A DNA stretch of 64,000 nucleotides from Xylophilus sp. GOD-11R (lineage in GTDB: Bacteria; Pseudomonadota; Gammaproteobacteria; Burkholderiales; Burkholderiaceae_C): assembly GCF_033546935.1 (NCBI RefSeq), contig NZ_CP137854.1:3038001-3102000 (forward strand). Reading direction: 5' to 3'. Positions 28,690 through 39,495 of this stretch are shown here, piece after piece. Every line of letters starts with the position of its first letter. The first letter of the stretch is position 1. The position numbers and the translations under genes were made by a program. Below the pieces are notes generated by a model. It ran no database searches and was not told the DNA's origin. It saw only the letters and a list, made by a program, of their open reading frames with translations.

Positions 28690-28717
28690 AACTGGCGTCC
28701 GGGCCCCCGTTTTCAAG
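28690..28717 (-). promoter_or_regulatory. Candidate sigma-32 heat-shock promoter of clpB
   Basis: On the minus strand CTTGAAA (28717-28711) is followed after 13 nt by CGCCAGTT (28697-28690), which resembles the -10 element CCCCATNT. Spacing and -35 match the sigma-32 pattern; the -10 is imperfect. It is 24 nt upstream of the clpB ATG. Confidence 0.5.
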
Positions 28718-28793
28718 AGGCCACGACACCGCAGCGGGATTGAGGCGGCCCGGCCGGCCCGCTCACGCGCGGGGCGGCCGGGCGCCGCGACCA

Positions 28794-29846
28794 TCAGGTG
28801 CCGAAGGACTCGCGCAGGCGTTCGCCGGCGTAGGTCTGGGCCTGGCGGGCCTTGTCCAGCACCGCGGCGGCGCCGAAGAACTCGTGCGCCACGCCCTCGT
28901 ATTCGCGTCGCTCCACTTCCACGCCCGCATCCTCCAGCGCGTCGAGCAGCTTGGCGCCGTCGCTGCGCAGCGGGTCGAGCCGCGCATTGATGATGGTGAC
29001 CGGCGGCAAGCCCTTCAGGTTGGCGTCGATCAGCTGCAGGCGGGTGTCCTTCAGGTCGTCGGCCGAGTGCACCAGGTGGTCGACGAACCACTTCACCATC
29101 GCGCGGTTGAGCGGTTTGGCGATGGCGTTTTCGATGTAGGACTCGGTGTTCAGGCTGGTCTGTGCGACCGGGTAGACCGACAGCACGTGGGCGGGGGTCT
29201 GCAAGCCGGCGTCCCGGGCGGCGATGGCCGTGGCAACCGCCAGGTTGCCGCCGGCGCTTTCACCGGCGAGTGCCACGCGGGCCGGGTCGCCGTCGATGCT
29301 GGCCGCGTTCGTCAGCGCCCAGCGGTAGGCGGCCAGCGCATCGTCCCAGGCGGCGGGGAACTTGTGTTCCGGCGCCTGCCGATAGTCGACCGACACCACC
29401 ACCGCGCCGGCCTGAGCCGCGAGGCCGCGCGCGCCGGCGTCATACACGTTCTTGTCGGCGATTACCCAGCCGCCGCCGTGGAAGTACACGATGACCGGAA
29501 ACGGCCCGGCGCCGGTCGGCGTGAAGATGCGCGCCGGCAAACTGCCCACCGCGCCATCGATGGTGGTATCGCGGGCCGTGACGCCCGGCACGAGCTGTTC
29601 GGGATCGGTCGGTCGGCCCTGCTCTTGCAACAGGGCCTTCACCGCATCGGCGGCGGTGGGCTGGATGCGGGCTTCGGCGAAATGCAGCTTTTCGATCGCC
29701 TTGGGGTGCAGCGCTTCGTGGGCCTTGGCCAGCGCGATCTGGTCGTCGTCGGCGCGGATGGCCGCGACCACATTCGATACGGCGTTGATCACCGGATTGG
29801 GTTCACCGTGGTGGCGTTGGTCGCGGCCGAAGTCGTCTTCACTCAT
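28794..29846 (-). CDS. Alpha/beta hydrolase, hormone-sensitive-lipase-like esterase
   Basis: 350 residues. HGGGW oxyanion motif and the nucleophile elbow GESAGG, with catalytic Asp in NARLDPLRSDG and His in GVAHEFFG, define the HSL/acetylesterase group. No signal peptide, so cytoplasmic. An N-terminal 70-residue helical extension precedes the fold. The ATG at 29846 has GGAGAAACC upstream. It acts on short-chain acyl esters; physiological substrate unknown. Confidence 0.9.
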   Translation of the reverse strand: MSEDDFGRDQRHHGEPNPVINAVSNVVAAIRADDDQIALAKAHEALHPKAIEKLHFAEARIQPTAADAVKALLQEQGRPTDPEQLVPGVTARDTTIDGAVGSLPARIFTPTGAGPFPVIVYFHGGGWVIADKNVYDAGARGLAAQAGAVVVSVDYRQAPEHKFPAAWDDALAAYRWALTNAASIDGDPARVALAGESAGGNLAVATAIAARDAGLQTPAHVLSVYPVAQTSLNTESYIENAIAKPLNRAMVKWFVDHLVHSADDLKDTRLQLIDANLKGLPPVTIINARLDPLRSDGAKLLDALEDAGVEVERREYEGVAHEFFGAAAVLDKARQAQTYAGERLRESFGT

Positions 29847-29999
29847 GGTTTCTCCTTGGATGTGTTGCAGGCAGCCCGTGAACGGGGCCGGCGAGCACTT
29901 CACCTTCGGGGAGAGACCCGGCCGGCCTTGTCGGACGGCAACCCATGGCCCGGTGCGACCAGAGGCGCCACGGGTGCCCGCGCAGCCAGCGTGGCGCAG

Positions 30000-30206
30000 T
30001 CAGTAGCGGCTGCCGTGATGGCGCTCGCCGTTGCCCCTCTTCCAGGTGCTTTCCAGCCAGGGGGTGTCCGCCGTGGCGCGGTTCTTCCTCAGGCGGGCGG
30101 CAGCTTCCTTCACCAGCAACATCAGGCTGCTGCTGGAGTGGCGCAGCAGCGCCGAATCGTCGACGTGCGTCGGGGCTGGCGGAGGCGTCGTCGGGTGCTT
30201 CTTCAT
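30000..30206 (-). CDS. Hypothetical small protein
   Basis: 68 residues: a proline/threonine-rich start, then SSSSLMLLVKEAAARLRKN, which could form an amphipathic helix, and a polar tail. It is weakly supported: no strong ribosome site, no recognised family. It fills the gap between the esterase and glgA genes on the same strand. Confidence 0.35.
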   Translation of the reverse strand: MKKHPTTPPPAPTHVDDSALLRHSSSSLMLLVKEAAARLRKNRATADTPWLESTWKRGNGERHHGSRY

Positions 30207-30325
30207 GGAGGGCTCGGTATCGATCTGCGGATGCGGACCGGATTCGTGCCGAATCCGGGCTGGTAGCCCGGTGTACGCACCGAGTTGGCGCGTGGATTCA
30301 AGCCCAGGTGGAAACCCGTGCGGAT

Positions 30326-31795
30326 TCAGGCCTTCTCCACTGGCACCGCGGGACGCAGGTTGCGATACAGCGCGTCGTAGGCCCGGGCGCTGTCCTGCCA
30401 GCCGAAGCTGCTGCGCATGCCGTTGTGCTGCAGCGCCTGCCAGACCACCCTTTCGGCGAAGGCCGAGCGCAGGCGCTCCAGCCCCATCAGCAGCGCGGCC
30501 GTCGTGGCCTGCGGCATCACCACGCCGGTGGCGCTGTCGATGCCGGCCGACAGGTCGATGACCGAATCGGCGAGCCCACCGGTGGCGTGAACCAGCGGCA
30601 CGGTTCCGTAGAGCTGGCTGTACATCTGGTTCAAGCCGCAGGGCTCGAAACGCGAGGGCATCAAAAACGCATCCGCACCGGCCTCGATGCGGTGCGCCTG
30701 GCTCTCCGAGAAGCCGATGTTGATGCTCACCTGTTGCGGGTGCGCCGCCGCCGCCGCGGTCAGCGCCTGCTGAAGAATCCGGTCGCCCTCCCCCAGCACC
30801 ACGAGCTGCGCGCCCTGGTCGACGATCCAGGGCAGCGCCTCCACCACCAGGTCGATGCCCTTCTGCGGTGTGAGCCGGCCCACCAGCGACAGCAGCAGCA
30901 CGTCCGCGCGCTCGGTCAGGCCGAATTCGCGCTGCAGCGCCGCCTTGCACACCGCCTTGCCACCCATGCTGGCGGCGCTGTAGTTCTGCGGCAGCAGGGT
31001 GTCGGTGGCCGGGTTCCAGATGGCCGTGTCGACACCGTTGAGGATGCCGTGCAGATGGCTGGCGCGGGCCTGCAGCACGCCGTGCAGGCCCATGCCCAGC
31101 GCCTCGGTGCTGATCTCGCGGGCATAGGTCGGGCTCACCGTGGTGATCGCGTCGCAGAACGAGAGTCCCGCCTTGAGCATGGAAAGCTGGCCCCAGTACT
31201 CCACACCCTCGATGTCGCGAAACTGCGCCGGCACCCGCAGCATGTCGGCATCGGCCATGGGAAACACGCCCTGGAAGGCCAGGTTGTGGACCGTCATCAC
31301 GCTGGCCGCCACCGGCTGCCCGGTACGTTGCCCCGCCAGCCACAGGTAGAACGGCGCCAGGCCGACGGTCCAGTCGTGGCAATGCAGGATGTCCGGCTGC
31401 CATGCCATCCACGGCGATTGCGGTCCGGCCAACCGCGCCGCCACCCAGGCCAGGAAGCCGAAGCGCCGCGCGTTGTGCGGATGGTCCTGCCCGCCACCGT
31501 CGATGTAGGGGCCGCCGCCATGACCGTAGAGCTCCGGGCATTCGAGCAACAGCAGCGTGACGCCGCCCGGCTGCTGCGCGGCCGTGATGCGCGCTGCCGG
31601 CCAGCCGTCCGCGGCCGGCAGATCGACCACGGCGCGGCGGTCGATCAGTGTGGCGAAACGATCGTAGGCGGGGATGAGGACATGCACGTCGTGGCCCAGA
31701 GCCGACAGCGCCGCAGGAAGTGCGCCGCTGACGTCTCCGAGGCCGCCGGTCTTGATCCAGGGTGCGAATTCAGGGGTAGCGAAAAGAATCTTCAT
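30326..31795 (-). CDS. glgA: Glycogen synthase (ADP-glucose), GT5
   Basis: 489 residues. The ADP-glucose loop KTGGL is at residues 15-19, GLAPFYLW/HDWTVGL in the N-domain, and GRLTPQKGIDL plus SRFEPCGLNQMY in the C-domain with the catalytic Glu. It adds glucose from ADP-glucose to alpha-1,4-glucan. The start at 31795 (MKILFATPEF) matches the family; the seven residues upstream are not needed. Last gene of the leftward glucan/trehalose cluster. Confidence 0.96.
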   Translation of the reverse strand: MKILFATPEFAPWIKTGGLGDVSGALPAALSALGHDVHVLIPAYDRFATLIDRRAVVDLPAADGWPAARITAAQQPGGVTLLLLECPELYGHGGGPYIDGGGQDHPHNARRFGFLAWVAARLAGPQSPWMAWQPDILHCHDWTVGLAPFYLWLAGQRTGQPVAASVMTVHNLAFQGVFPMADADMLRVPAQFRDIEGVEYWGQLSMLKAGLSFCDAITTVSPTYAREISTEALGMGLHGVLQARASHLHGILNGVDTAIWNPATDTLLPQNYSAASMGGKAVCKAALQREFGLTERADVLLLSLVGRLTPQKGIDLVVEALPWIVDQGAQLVVLGEGDRILQQALTAAAAAHPQQVSINIGFSESQAHRIEAGADAFLMPSRFEPCGLNQMYSQLYGTVPLVHATGGLADSVIDLSAGIDSATGVVMPQATTAALLMGLERLRSAFAERVVWQALQHNGMRSSFGWQDSARAYDALYRNLRPAVPVEKA

Positions 31796-31873
31796 CGGCA
31801 GAGTAAGAGACCGCAACGAACGTGAGCAACCATCATGCCCGTTGGGGCCGCTTTTTCGGCGTCGGCGTGGAAT

Positions 31874-34800
31874 TCACCGGGGCGTGAGCCAGTCGGCTGG
31901 CACCAGCACCGCTACCGGCAGCATCTGCAGTGCCTGGCCCACATGCAGCGCCGGACCGCCCGGGGTGGCCGGTGCGAGTTCGGCGGGCGCACCGGTGAAC
32001 CAGTCGACCCAGGTGGTGCCGGTCTCGCCGGCGGGCATGGGCAAACGCGTGTCTTGCCACAAGCGCGCCATACCCTCGCAGTCGGGCGGCAATTGTTCCG
32101 TGACGCCACGCAGCAGTCGGGCCGCGACCGTCACCACCGTCTGTTCGCCCTCCCCCCGTGCAAAGGCCACCAGCCGCGAGCCGTGTGCGCCCTCGCCTTC
32201 GAGCGGCCGATAGCCACCGCTGCGGAATACCTCGGGATGCGCCTTGCGCAGCTGCAACAGCCGCCAGGTGACCAGGTGCTTGATGCGGCCGTCGGTCCAG
32301 TTCTGCCGCAGCTCCTGCCATTGCGCGGCGGTCGGGAAGCCGTCGGCATAGAGCGCCGCGAGCTGGCCGAGCGTGTCCTTGAGCCGGTCGAAGTCCATCG
32401 GCCGGCGGTTGTCCGGATCGACCAGGCTGAAGTTCCACTGCTCGCAGCCGTAGTAGATGTCGGGCACGCCCGGCGAGGTGAGCTTGAGCGCCACCAGCGA
32501 CAGGCTGTTGATGCAGCCGTAAGGCGCCACGTGGTCGACGAAACCCTCGATGTCGTCGAGCAGCCCGCCGCTCTGCGCGCGGTCGAAGATGCCGTCGACA
32601 TAGCCGGCCAGCGCCTTCTCGTAGGCCTCGTTCGGGTTGAGCCAACTGGTGTGCTGCTTGGCTTCGCGCACCGCCTTGAGCATGTAGGCCTGCACCCGCT
32701 TGACCAGGTCTTCGGTGTTCTCCGGCTTCAGGCCGCCGAGCGGCCAGGCGCCGACCAGCGTCTGCCACAGCAGGTATTCGTCGTTGCGGCTGGGCGCCGG
32801 TGCGCCGTCGACCACCGCGTGCAGCGAATCGGCCTGCGCCGACCACCGCTCGATGACCGCGCCCCAGGCGTCCGGCATTTCGGACAGCACGTCGAGCCGG
32901 GTGCGCAGATCTTCCGAGCGCTTGCTGTCGTGCGTGGAGGTGCCCAGCAGCCAGTGTGGTCGGTGGGCGGAGTCGTCGCCGTTGACCGCGTGGAAGTGCG
33001 CCGGCGAGGTGCCGAAGCGGCGCGGGTCGCCACCCACGTCGTTGAGCGAGACCAGGCGGTTGTAGCGGTAGAAGGCCGTGTCTTCCATGGCCTTGGCGGT
33101 GACCGGCGCGGTGAACTGCTGCCAGCGGCCGACGAAACGCATCACCGCCGCGCGGCGCGCGGGGTCCTCGATTTCGCAGGCGGTCAGCAGCACGCCGCGC
33201 AGGTGGTCGATGACCGTGAGTTCCTCGCCCTCGCTGCGGCGGCGCGCCGAGGCGGTGGCCCGCTCGATCACCGCGCGGTCGGCGTGGGAGATGCCGTCGT
33301 CCTGCGAGCGGATGTAGGTGCGGTAAACCGGGTGGCAGGCGGCCACCACCATCAGCGCGCGGCGCAGGCGGTTGCGGGTGAAGTCGCAGGTGCGGCGGTC
33401 GCTGCGGGTGATGCGGTAGAGGGTTTCGGTGAGCCAGCCGAGCTCGCTGGAGAGACCGTTTTCGATCACGTGGATCTTGGCGTCGAAGAGGATGTCGCCG
33501 AAGCGTTCGTATTCGCCGGTGAAGTCGCGGTAGAGGCTGTCGAAGGCGGCCTCGTTGCGGCCGTCGACGAACAGGCCGTTGACCAGGCCCGAGAAGCGGT
33601 AACCGGTGCCGCCATGCACCGGCCATTCGGCGGGCAGGTCTTCGTCGATGTCGAGGATCTTCTCCACCACCAGGTAGAGCGAGCGCCGCTGGCGGCCCGC
33701 CGTGTCGGCCTGCGCGGCGTAGCGGCCCTGCAGCCGCTCGAAGTAGTCGCGCGGGTCGACCAGGCCGTCCGGGTGGTCGATGCGCAGCGCCGAGACGCGG
33801 TCGCTGCGCAGCCAGCGCAGGATGCGGCGGTGGGTGGCCTCGAAGACCTCGTCGCGTTCCATGCGCATGCCGGCGAGCGTGTTCACGTCGAAGAAGCGGC
33901 GGTAGTTGATGTCGTCGCCGGCCACGCGCCAATAGGCCAGGCGGTAGGCCTGGCGGCGCACCAGGGCGTCGAGCGCGTCGAAGCTTTCGGGCACTTCGGG
34001 GTTGCCGTTGATGGTCTTGAGGCAACCCTGGATCCAGCCGTCGAGCCAGGGCTGGCGCTGGGCCAGGCGCGCCAGCGAGCGCTTGTGCAGCGGCCGGTCG
34101 CGCTCGCGGGCCTCGCGGCCGGGGTCGCTCAGGTCGTCGCGCGGCGGCAGGTTGCCAAAGGCGTGCAGCAGCGACTGCACCACGGCCTGCGCGTCGCGCT
34201 GCTCCTCGTTCTGCGGCGCGGGAATGGGCAGCACCGCGAAGATGGCCGGGTAGTCGCGCGGGTCGATCGGAAAGCGGTGGTCGTAGTAGTGCAGCCAGAA
34301 CTCGCCGGCCGCCGGCTCGAAGGTGAGCTTGAGGTCGCCGGCTTCCAGCACCCGGCCGTAGTGGTCGCCGAGCACCGGCAGCAGCACGCGGCCGGCCATC
34401 TCGGGTGCGGCGGGCTCCCATTCGATATCGAAGAAGCTGGCGTGCACCGCCGCCGGGCCGTTCTCGAGCACGTCGAGCCACCAGGCGTTGTCGGCCTCCA
34501 GCACGCCCATGTGGTTGGGCACGATGTCGAGCATCTGCCGCATGCCGTGCTCGCGCAGGGTCTGGCACATGCGGTCGAACTGGGCCTCGTCGCCCACTTC
34601 CGGGTTCAGCGCGTTGTGGTCGACGATGTCGTAGCCGTGGGTGCTGCCCGCACGCGCCTTGAGGTAGGGCGAGGCGTAGAGGTGGCTGATGCCCATGGCG
34701 TGCAGATAGGGCACGACGGCGGTCGCCTGGTCGAAAGTGAAGCCGGCGTGAAACTGCACCCGGTAGGTCGACAGTGGCACGTTGGCCGTATCCAGCGAGG

Positions 34801-37021
34801 GCAGCTCGTTCTGGCCGACCAGCGCGCGCGGCGCCGGCCCGGTGCGGCGGGCGCGCAGGACGGCGGCCACCGACAGCATGCGCGGGTCGGCCGCGAGGTC
34901 GTCGACCTCCACCGACAGCTTGCGGCGCCAGTTGGGGAACACGTCCTCGCCCGTTCCCGGCACGTTGACCTGCAGCAACTGCTGGGTGACGTCTTCGAGC
35001 TGCACGCCCACCAGCAGCGCCGGGCTGCGCGCCAGGAAGGCGTAGACCGCGTCGGTGAAGGCCGGCGTGCTTTCGGGCAACGAGGTGGTGTGCACCGTCA
35101 CGCCCGGCGGCAGCAGGTTCTCGCGGTCGAGCGCCAGCAGCAGCTGCACCCGGTCGCCGGAGCGCGCCAGCACCTGCTGGGCGTGGGCCTCGGCGCTGGG
35201 ATAGAGCTTGAGGCTGGCCTGCAGCTCGATGTCGTCGCCGCTCCAGAAGCCGCGGAGCGTCGGCAGATCGTGGGTGCTGACCACCGCCAGCGCCTCCTGC
35301 GGCCACTCCTGCGGCGGGCGGAAGGCGCCGTCGCCGGCGCGCTCGAAGAACAGCGGCCGATACGACAGCAAGGCGCGCTCGTGCATCGCCTCGCGCATGC
35401 GCGGCGCCACGTTGCCCAGGTCTTCGCCCACCACCATGCAGCGGTGGCGGTGGCTTTCCAGCGCCAGCACGCCGAGCATGTCGTCGAGCGGGTACGAAAC
35501 GTAGGAGCCGCCTTCCGGCGAGATCCAGAACAGGCGCATCAGGCCCATCACGTGGTCGAGCCGAAGCGCGCCGGCGTTGCGCATGTTGGCGCGCAGGGTC
35601 TCGATGAAGGTCTGGTAGCGGCCGGCCATGAGGCGGGTCGGGTTGAGCGGCGGCAGGCCCCAGTTCTGGCCGAGGGCATTGAGCGCGTCCGGCGGCGCGC
35701 CCACATGCATGCCGAGCGCGTACGAGGCGGGTTCGGTCCAGGTTTCGGAGCCGCCCTCGTTCACGCCTACGGCCAGATCGCGATACAGGCCCAGCCCCAT
35801 GCCGATGGACAAGGCGCGTTGCTGCACGCCCTGCAGCTGCAGCTCGGCCAGCCACTGGAGCCAGGCGAAGAAGCCGACGCGCTCCTCGTTTTCGCGGGCG
35901 AAGGCGGCGACCGTTTCGGCATGGGGATCGCGGTATTCGTCCGGCCAGGCCGGCCAGCCCCAGGTGGTGGGGTCGAGCGCGAAGAAGTGCGCCTGCAGCG
36001 CTTCGAACAGCGCATGGCTGCGCAGTCCTTCTCCGCGTGCGGACAGGAACGCGTGGAAGGCCTCGCCGCGCGGACTGGTCGTGTCGCCGAGATGCTGCTG
36101 GCGGAAGTGCGTCCACAGCAGCTCGAGCACGCCGAGCTTGTTGGCCGCGACCTGGGCGTAGTCGACCATTTCGGTGGCGCGCAGCTGCTGCAGCCGGCGC
36201 TGGAATTCCTCGCTATCGACCAGGCGCCGGGCGGCGTCGCACTCCTGGTATTCGGGCACCGCCTCCACGTCGAGGTAGACCGGGTTGAGCATGTTGCGGC
36301 TCGACGGGCTGTAGGGACTCGCCACCTCCGGCCGGTGTGGAAAGAGCGCGTGCAGCGGGTTGAGCCCGACGAACGAAGCGCCCTGCTGCGCCATGGCTTC
36401 CACCAGCACCCGCAGGTCGCTGAAATCGCCGATGCCCCAGTTGCGCACCGAACGCAGCGCATAGAGCTGCACGCACGGCCCCCACCAGCGCTCGCCGGTC
36501 TGCAGCGGTGGCGGGATCCAGCAGCGGATCGGGGTGACGATGACCGTGCAATAGCCGTCGTCGGCAGACGGCCCTTCGAGCCGGTGGTAGCCCAGCGGCA
36601 GGCCTTCGGGCAGCACGGCGTAGGGCTTGCCGTTGCCCCCGGTGTGGCTGTGGAGCTCCTGCACCGTGCCGCTTTCGAGCGTGAGCCGCCAGGCGCTGCC
36701 GTCGGGTGTGCCGGGTGACAGCACTACGCCGTAGGGTGCCGCGCCCTCGCGCAGCACCACCACCGGGGGAAGGGACTGCTGCTCGGCCGCGCCCTGGTGC
36801 GATTCGAGCGAGCTACGCACCTGCTCGTCATCGGCCGCCGGGATGCCCATGGCGTGCAGCGCGCTGCGCAGGGTGGCGTCGGGTACGTCGCGCGTGGCGC
36901 CGAAGAAGTCCTGGTAACTCGGCGCCAGCCCGACCTGCGACGACAGCGCGTGCAGCGCCTGCCGGTCGTCGGTGCTGCCGAGAGGGGGCTGGGAATCGGC
37001 AGGATTGGTGGAGTCGCTCAC
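31874..37021 (-). CDS. malQ-treY: Fusion of 4-alpha-glucanotransferase (MalQ) and maltooligosyltrehalose synthase (TreY)
   Basis: 1715 residues with one uninterrupted frame. Residues 1 to about 750 are GH77 amylomaltase: [23 protein letters not shown] (nucleophile Asp) and VVGEDLGNV (acid/base Glu). From about 750 to the end is GH13_26 Tre[42 protein letters not shown] and GGTGYRFS. Each half is full length, so both activities are expected: MalQ reshapes malto-oligosaccharides and TreY converts their reducing end to trehalose, which TreZ releases. The start is a GTG at 37021; a longer start would overlap treZ. Confidence 0.93.
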   Translation of the reverse strand: MSDSTNPADSQPPLGSTDDRQALHALSSQVGLAPSYQDFFGATRDVPDATLRSALHAMGIPAADDEQVRSSLESHQGAAEQQSLPPVVVLREGAAPYGVVLSPGTPDGSAWRLTLESGTVQELHSHTGGNGKPYAVLPEGLPLGYHRLEGPSADDGYCTVIVTPIRCWIPPPLQTGERWWGPCVQLYALRSVRNWGIGDFSDLRVLVEAMAQQGASFVGLNPLHALFPHRPEVASPYSPSSRNMLNPVYLDVEAVPEYQECDAARRLVDSEEFQRRLQQLRATEMVDYAQVAANKLGVLELLWTHFRQQHLGDTTSPRGEAFHAFLSARGEGLRSHALFEALQAHFFALDPTTWGWPAWPDEYRDPHAETVAAFARENEERVGFFAWLQWLAELQLQGVQQRALSIGMGLGLYRDLAVGVNEGGSETWTEPASYALGMHVGAPPDALNALGQNWGLPPLNPTRLMAGRYQTFIETLRANMRNAGALRLDHVMGLMRLFWISPEGGSYVSYPLDDMLGVLALESHRHRCMVVGEDLGNVAPRMREAMHERALLSYRPLFFERAGDGAFRPPQEWPQEALAVVSTHDLPTLRGFWSGDDIELQASLKLYPSAEAHAQQVLARSGDRVQLLLALDRENLLPPGVTVHTTSLPESTPAFTDAVYAFLARSPALLVGVQLEDVTQQLLQVNVPGTGEDVFPNWRRKLSVEVDDLAADPRMLSVAAVLRARRTGPAPRALVGQNELPSLDTANVPLSTYRVQFHAGFTFDQATAVVPYLHAMGISHLYASPYLKARAGSTHGYDIVDHNALNPEVGDEAQFDRMCQTLREHGMRQMLDIVPNHMGVLEADNAWWLDVLENGPAAVHASFFDIEWEPAAPEMAGRVLLPVLGDHYGRVLEAGDLKLTFEPAAGEFWLHYYDHRFPIDPRDYPAIFAVLPIPAPQNEEQRDAQAVVQSLLHAFGNLPPRDDLSDPGREARERDRPLHKRSLARLAQRQPWLDGWIQGCLKTINGNPEVPESFDALDALVRRQAYRLAYWRVAGDDINYRRFFDVNTLAGMRMERDEVFEATHRRILRWLRSDRVSALRIDHPDGLVDPRDYFERLQGRYAAQADTAGRQRRSLYLVVEKILDIDEDLPAEWPVHGGTGYRFSGLVNGLFVDGRNEAAFDSLYRDFTGEYERFGDILFDAKIHVIENGLSSELGWLTETLYRITRSDRRTCDFTRNRLRRALMVVAACHPVYRTYIRSQDDGISHADRAVIERATASARRRSEGEELTVIDHLRGVLLTACEIEDPARRAAVMRFVGRWQQFTAPVTAKAMEDTAFYRYNRLVSLNDVGGDPRRFGTSPAHFHAVNGDDSAHRPHWLLGTSTHDSKRSEDLRTRLDVLSEMPDAWGAVIERWSAQADSLHAVVDGAPAPSRNDEYLLWQTLVGAWPLGGLKPENTEDLVKRVQAYMLKAVREAKQHTSWLNPNEAYEKALAGYVDGIFDRAQSGGLLDDIEGFVDHVAPYGCINSLSLVALKLTSPGVPDIYYGCEQWNFSLVDPDNRRPMDFDRLKDTLGQLAALYADGFPTAAQWQELRQNWTDGRIKHLVTWRLLQLRKAHPEVFRSGGYRPLEGEGAHGSRLVAFARGEGEQTVVTVAARLLRGVTEQLPPDCEGMARLWQDTRLPMPAGETGTTWVDWFTGAPAELAPATPGGPALHVGQALQMLPVAVLVPADWLTPR

Positions 37022-37067
37022 GGCGGGGTCTTTCGGATGGGTTCTTGTTCGGTGGGCGGAGAGCGCG

Positions 37068-38930
37068 TCAACCGTGCTCGCGGCCGAAAGTCCAACGGGC
37101 CGACCATGGCTGCCAGCTGTCGTCGTCAATGCGGCCGACCGTGAAGATCGTCTGCGGCTCGGCCAGCGGCTTCCAGGGCAGTCTGGAAGTGTCGGGCGCG
37201 TCCAGCGAGGTGTCGGCCAAACGGGCCACCAGTTCGATCGTCTCGGCGTTCTCGTAGCGCCAGCGCAGCACGAAGCTTCGGTCGTCGATCATGTGGGCCA
37301 CATGCGCGCCGTCGATCAGGCGCGAGAGGCGTGGCGCGAACCACTGGCGCCGCGCCGCGAGGGCCTGCTTCATGAAGCCGCGCCATGCGGCAGATGGCTC
37401 GGACGCAGCCGCTGCCCAGTCCAGGCCGCTGGCGTCGAAGGTGGAGGCGTCGCAGGGCGGCGGCGGCTCGCCGGTGCTGCCGTCGGCCCGCTTGGCGAAG
37501 TGGCCGAAGTCGCGCAGACGGCCTTCGATGACCGCCTCGCGCAGGTCGCCTTCCCAGTCGGCGAAGTACAGGAAGGGCGTGGCGGCGGCGAATTCCTCGC
37601 CCGCGAAGAGCATGGGCGTGGAGGGCGACAGCAGCGTCATCGCGGTGGCCAATGGCACCGAGTCGCGCGGCACCAGCTGATTGAAGCGCTCGCCGAAAGC
37701 GCGGTTGCCGCTCTGGTCGTGGTTGTTGAGAAAGTTCACCATGGCGCCCAGCGGCTGGGCGGACGCAGGCTTGAGTTCGAGCCGCGCGCCCTCGGGGCTG
37801 CGCTTGGCGCCTTCCCACAGAAAGCCGTGAGTGAGCGAGCGCGCCAGCAGCGCGACGGGTTCCTTGCCGAAGTCCTGGTAGTAGCCGGCCGTGTCGCCGG
37901 AAAGCGCGACATACATCACGTGGTGGTAGTCGTCGTTCCACTGCGCGTCGTAGCGGCCGTCGGCGGGCAGGCGCTGCCAGCCGTTGTTCTCGTTCTCCAG
38001 CACCAGGTGCACCTCGCGGTCCTGGATCGCGTCGTGTACCGCCGAGGCGAGTTCGTCGATCACGTCGAGCGCACTGTCGTCCACGATGGCGTGGATCGCG
38101 TCCAGGCGAAGGCCATCGAAGCGGTATTCCTGCAGCCAGTAGAGGGCGTTCTGCACGAAGAAGGCGCGCACCGTCTCGCTGCCCTCGCGGTCGAAGTTGA
38201 TCGAGTTGCCCCAGGGGTTGGTGTGGACCTTGGAGAAGAACTGCGGCGCGTACAGGCCGAGGTAGTTGCCGTCCGGGCCGAAGTGGTTGTAGACCACGTC
38301 GAGGAACACCATCAGGCCCTTGCGGTGGGCGGTCTGGATGAAGTGCTTCAGGTCGTCGGGCGAGCCGTAGGCGGCGTGGGGGGCGTAGGGCAGCACGCCG
38401 TCGTAGCCCCAGCCGAAGCGGCCTGGGAAGTCCGACAGGGGCATCAGCTCCACGGCGGTGATGCCGGTCTCTACCAGTTCGTCGAGCTTGGCTTCGGCGG
38501 CGGCGTAGGTGCCTTCGTTGGTGAAGGTGCCGACGTGGAGTTCGTAGAGGACGACCTCGGACCAGGGGCGGCCGTGCCAGCCGGTGTCCCAGGCGAAGGT
38601 GGTGGGGTCGACCACCTGGCTGGGGCCGTGGGGGCCTTCGGGGTTGAAGCGCGAAGCGGGGTCGGGAACGGTGGTTTCACCGTTGATCTTCCACTGGTAG
38701 CGGGTGCCGGGTTTTGCGGATTCGAGCGTTAGCTCATGCCAGCCCTTGGGCTGTTTTTCCGTGGAGTGAAGGTGGCGTTCTGCCGCGCCCGACTCCATCC
38801 ATTCCACCAGTTCCACCTGGGTAGCCTCTGGGGCCCAAAGGCGGAATTTGACGCCGCCTTCGGGGAGGAGGGTTGCGCCGAAGGGCATGGGCCAGGCGTG
38901 ACTGGCGTGGACCTGGGGGTCTGTGGTCAT
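37068..38930 (-). CDS. treZ: Maltooligosyltrehalose trehalohydrolase
   Basis: 620 residues of GH13_10. An N-terminal beta-sandwich (GATLLPEGGVKFRLWAPEA) precedes a barrel with GLRLDAIHAI (nucleophile Asp), LVLENENN (acid/base Glu) and NFLNNHDQSGNR. It releases free trehalose from the product of TreY, encoded 46 nt downstream. The start at 38930 gives MTTDPQVHAS; AGGGA lies upstream. Fully consistent with the OtsAB-independent TreYZ pathway. Confidence 0.95.
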   Translation of the reverse strand: MTTDPQVHASHAWPMPFGATLLPEGGVKFRLWAPEATQVELVEWMESGAAERHLHSTEKQPKGWHELTLESAKPGTRYQWKINGETTVPDPASRFNPEGPHGPSQVVDPTTFAWDTGWHGRPWSEVVLYELHVGTFTNEGTYAAAEAKLDELVETGITAVELMPLSDFPGRFGWGYDGVLPYAPHAAYGSPDDLKHFIQTAHRKGLMVFLDVVYNHFGPDGNYLGLYAPQFFSKVHTNPWGNSINFDREGSETVRAFFVQNALYWLQEYRFDGLRLDAIHAIVDDSALDVIDELASAVHDAIQDREVHLVLENENNGWQRLPADGRYDAQWNDDYHHVMYVALSGDTAGYYQDFGKEPVALLARSLTHGFLWEGAKRSPEGARLELKPASAQPLGAMVNFLNNHDQSGNRAFGERFNQLVPRDSVPLATAMTLLSPSTPMLFAGEEFAAATPFLYFADWEGDLREAVIEGRLRDFGHFAKRADGSTGEPPPPCDASTFDASGLDWAAAASEPSAAWRGFMKQALAARRQWFAPRLSRLIDGAHVAHMIDDRSFVLRWRYENAETIELVARLADTSLDAPDTSRLPWKPLAEPQTIFTVGRIDDDSWQPWSARWTFGREHG

Positions 38931-39074
38931 GGTTTGTTTTTCCCTGGATATTGGTTTTGGCGCTGCGGTGCGGGGGCTCAATGGCCGGGCAGTGGATGCG
39001 CGGGGGGATGGGCTGTTTTTGTTCTGGTGGAGCCGTGGGCTTTTTCTTTGCCGAGCGGGTTTCTCTGGTTTCTT

Positions 39075-39333
39075 TTCTTCTCTCTGCCGAGGGTGGAGCT
39101 GGGGGCTTGCGCGCCCCCAGACCCGCGGTAACTTTCTTTCCGCTGAAAGAAAGTCACCAAAGAAAAGCTTTTGAAGACGAGCTCGAGGCTCGGTCGGGCC
39201 ATTGCTTCGCTCGGCCTGGGGAATGTGCCTTCGAACGCTCTAACGGCAACAGTTTGGACAAGGGTTGATCCCGGGCCTGGGCCCCTGCTTCGCAGGGTCG
39301 GGGCTGAGAGGGTAAGAACAGGCGACCGCACTG
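39075..39333. repeat. Long inverted repeat, arm 1
   Basis: About 259 nt whose reverse complement recurs with a few mismatches and small indels at 39496-39757. It contains the G-rich hairpin GAGCTGGGGG-cttgcgcg-CCCCCAG (39096-39120) and the hairpin GTAACTTTCTTT-N6-AAAGAAAGTCAC shortly after. Such intergenic blocks resemble the REP-like sequences common in Comamonadaceae. Confidence 0.85.
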
Positions 39334-39495
39334 AGCACGGTAAGGGGGCCGCGCTGAATCGATCTCCACGCGCGCTGCGCAACGGGGTCTGGGTCACGTC
39401 CTGATGGCCCGCCCGTTCGTGCGCTGCTCGGTCGATGTTCGAGTGCCACGCCCAGTTTTCCGCCAGGGAACTCGCATGGCGCCTGCGCGCTCCGC

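Noticed and set aside
30258-30274. CCGGGCT-GGT-AGCCCGG hairpin downstream of glgA as a terminator
   Set aside because: The stem is only 7 bp and neither side has a U tract.
31835-36718. A 1627-codon open frame on the plus strand opposite malQ-treY
   Set aside because: Antisense shadow of a high-GC gene: composition is His/Gln/Arg/Val repeats with no domain, and the minus strand carries clear GH77 and GH13 motifs.
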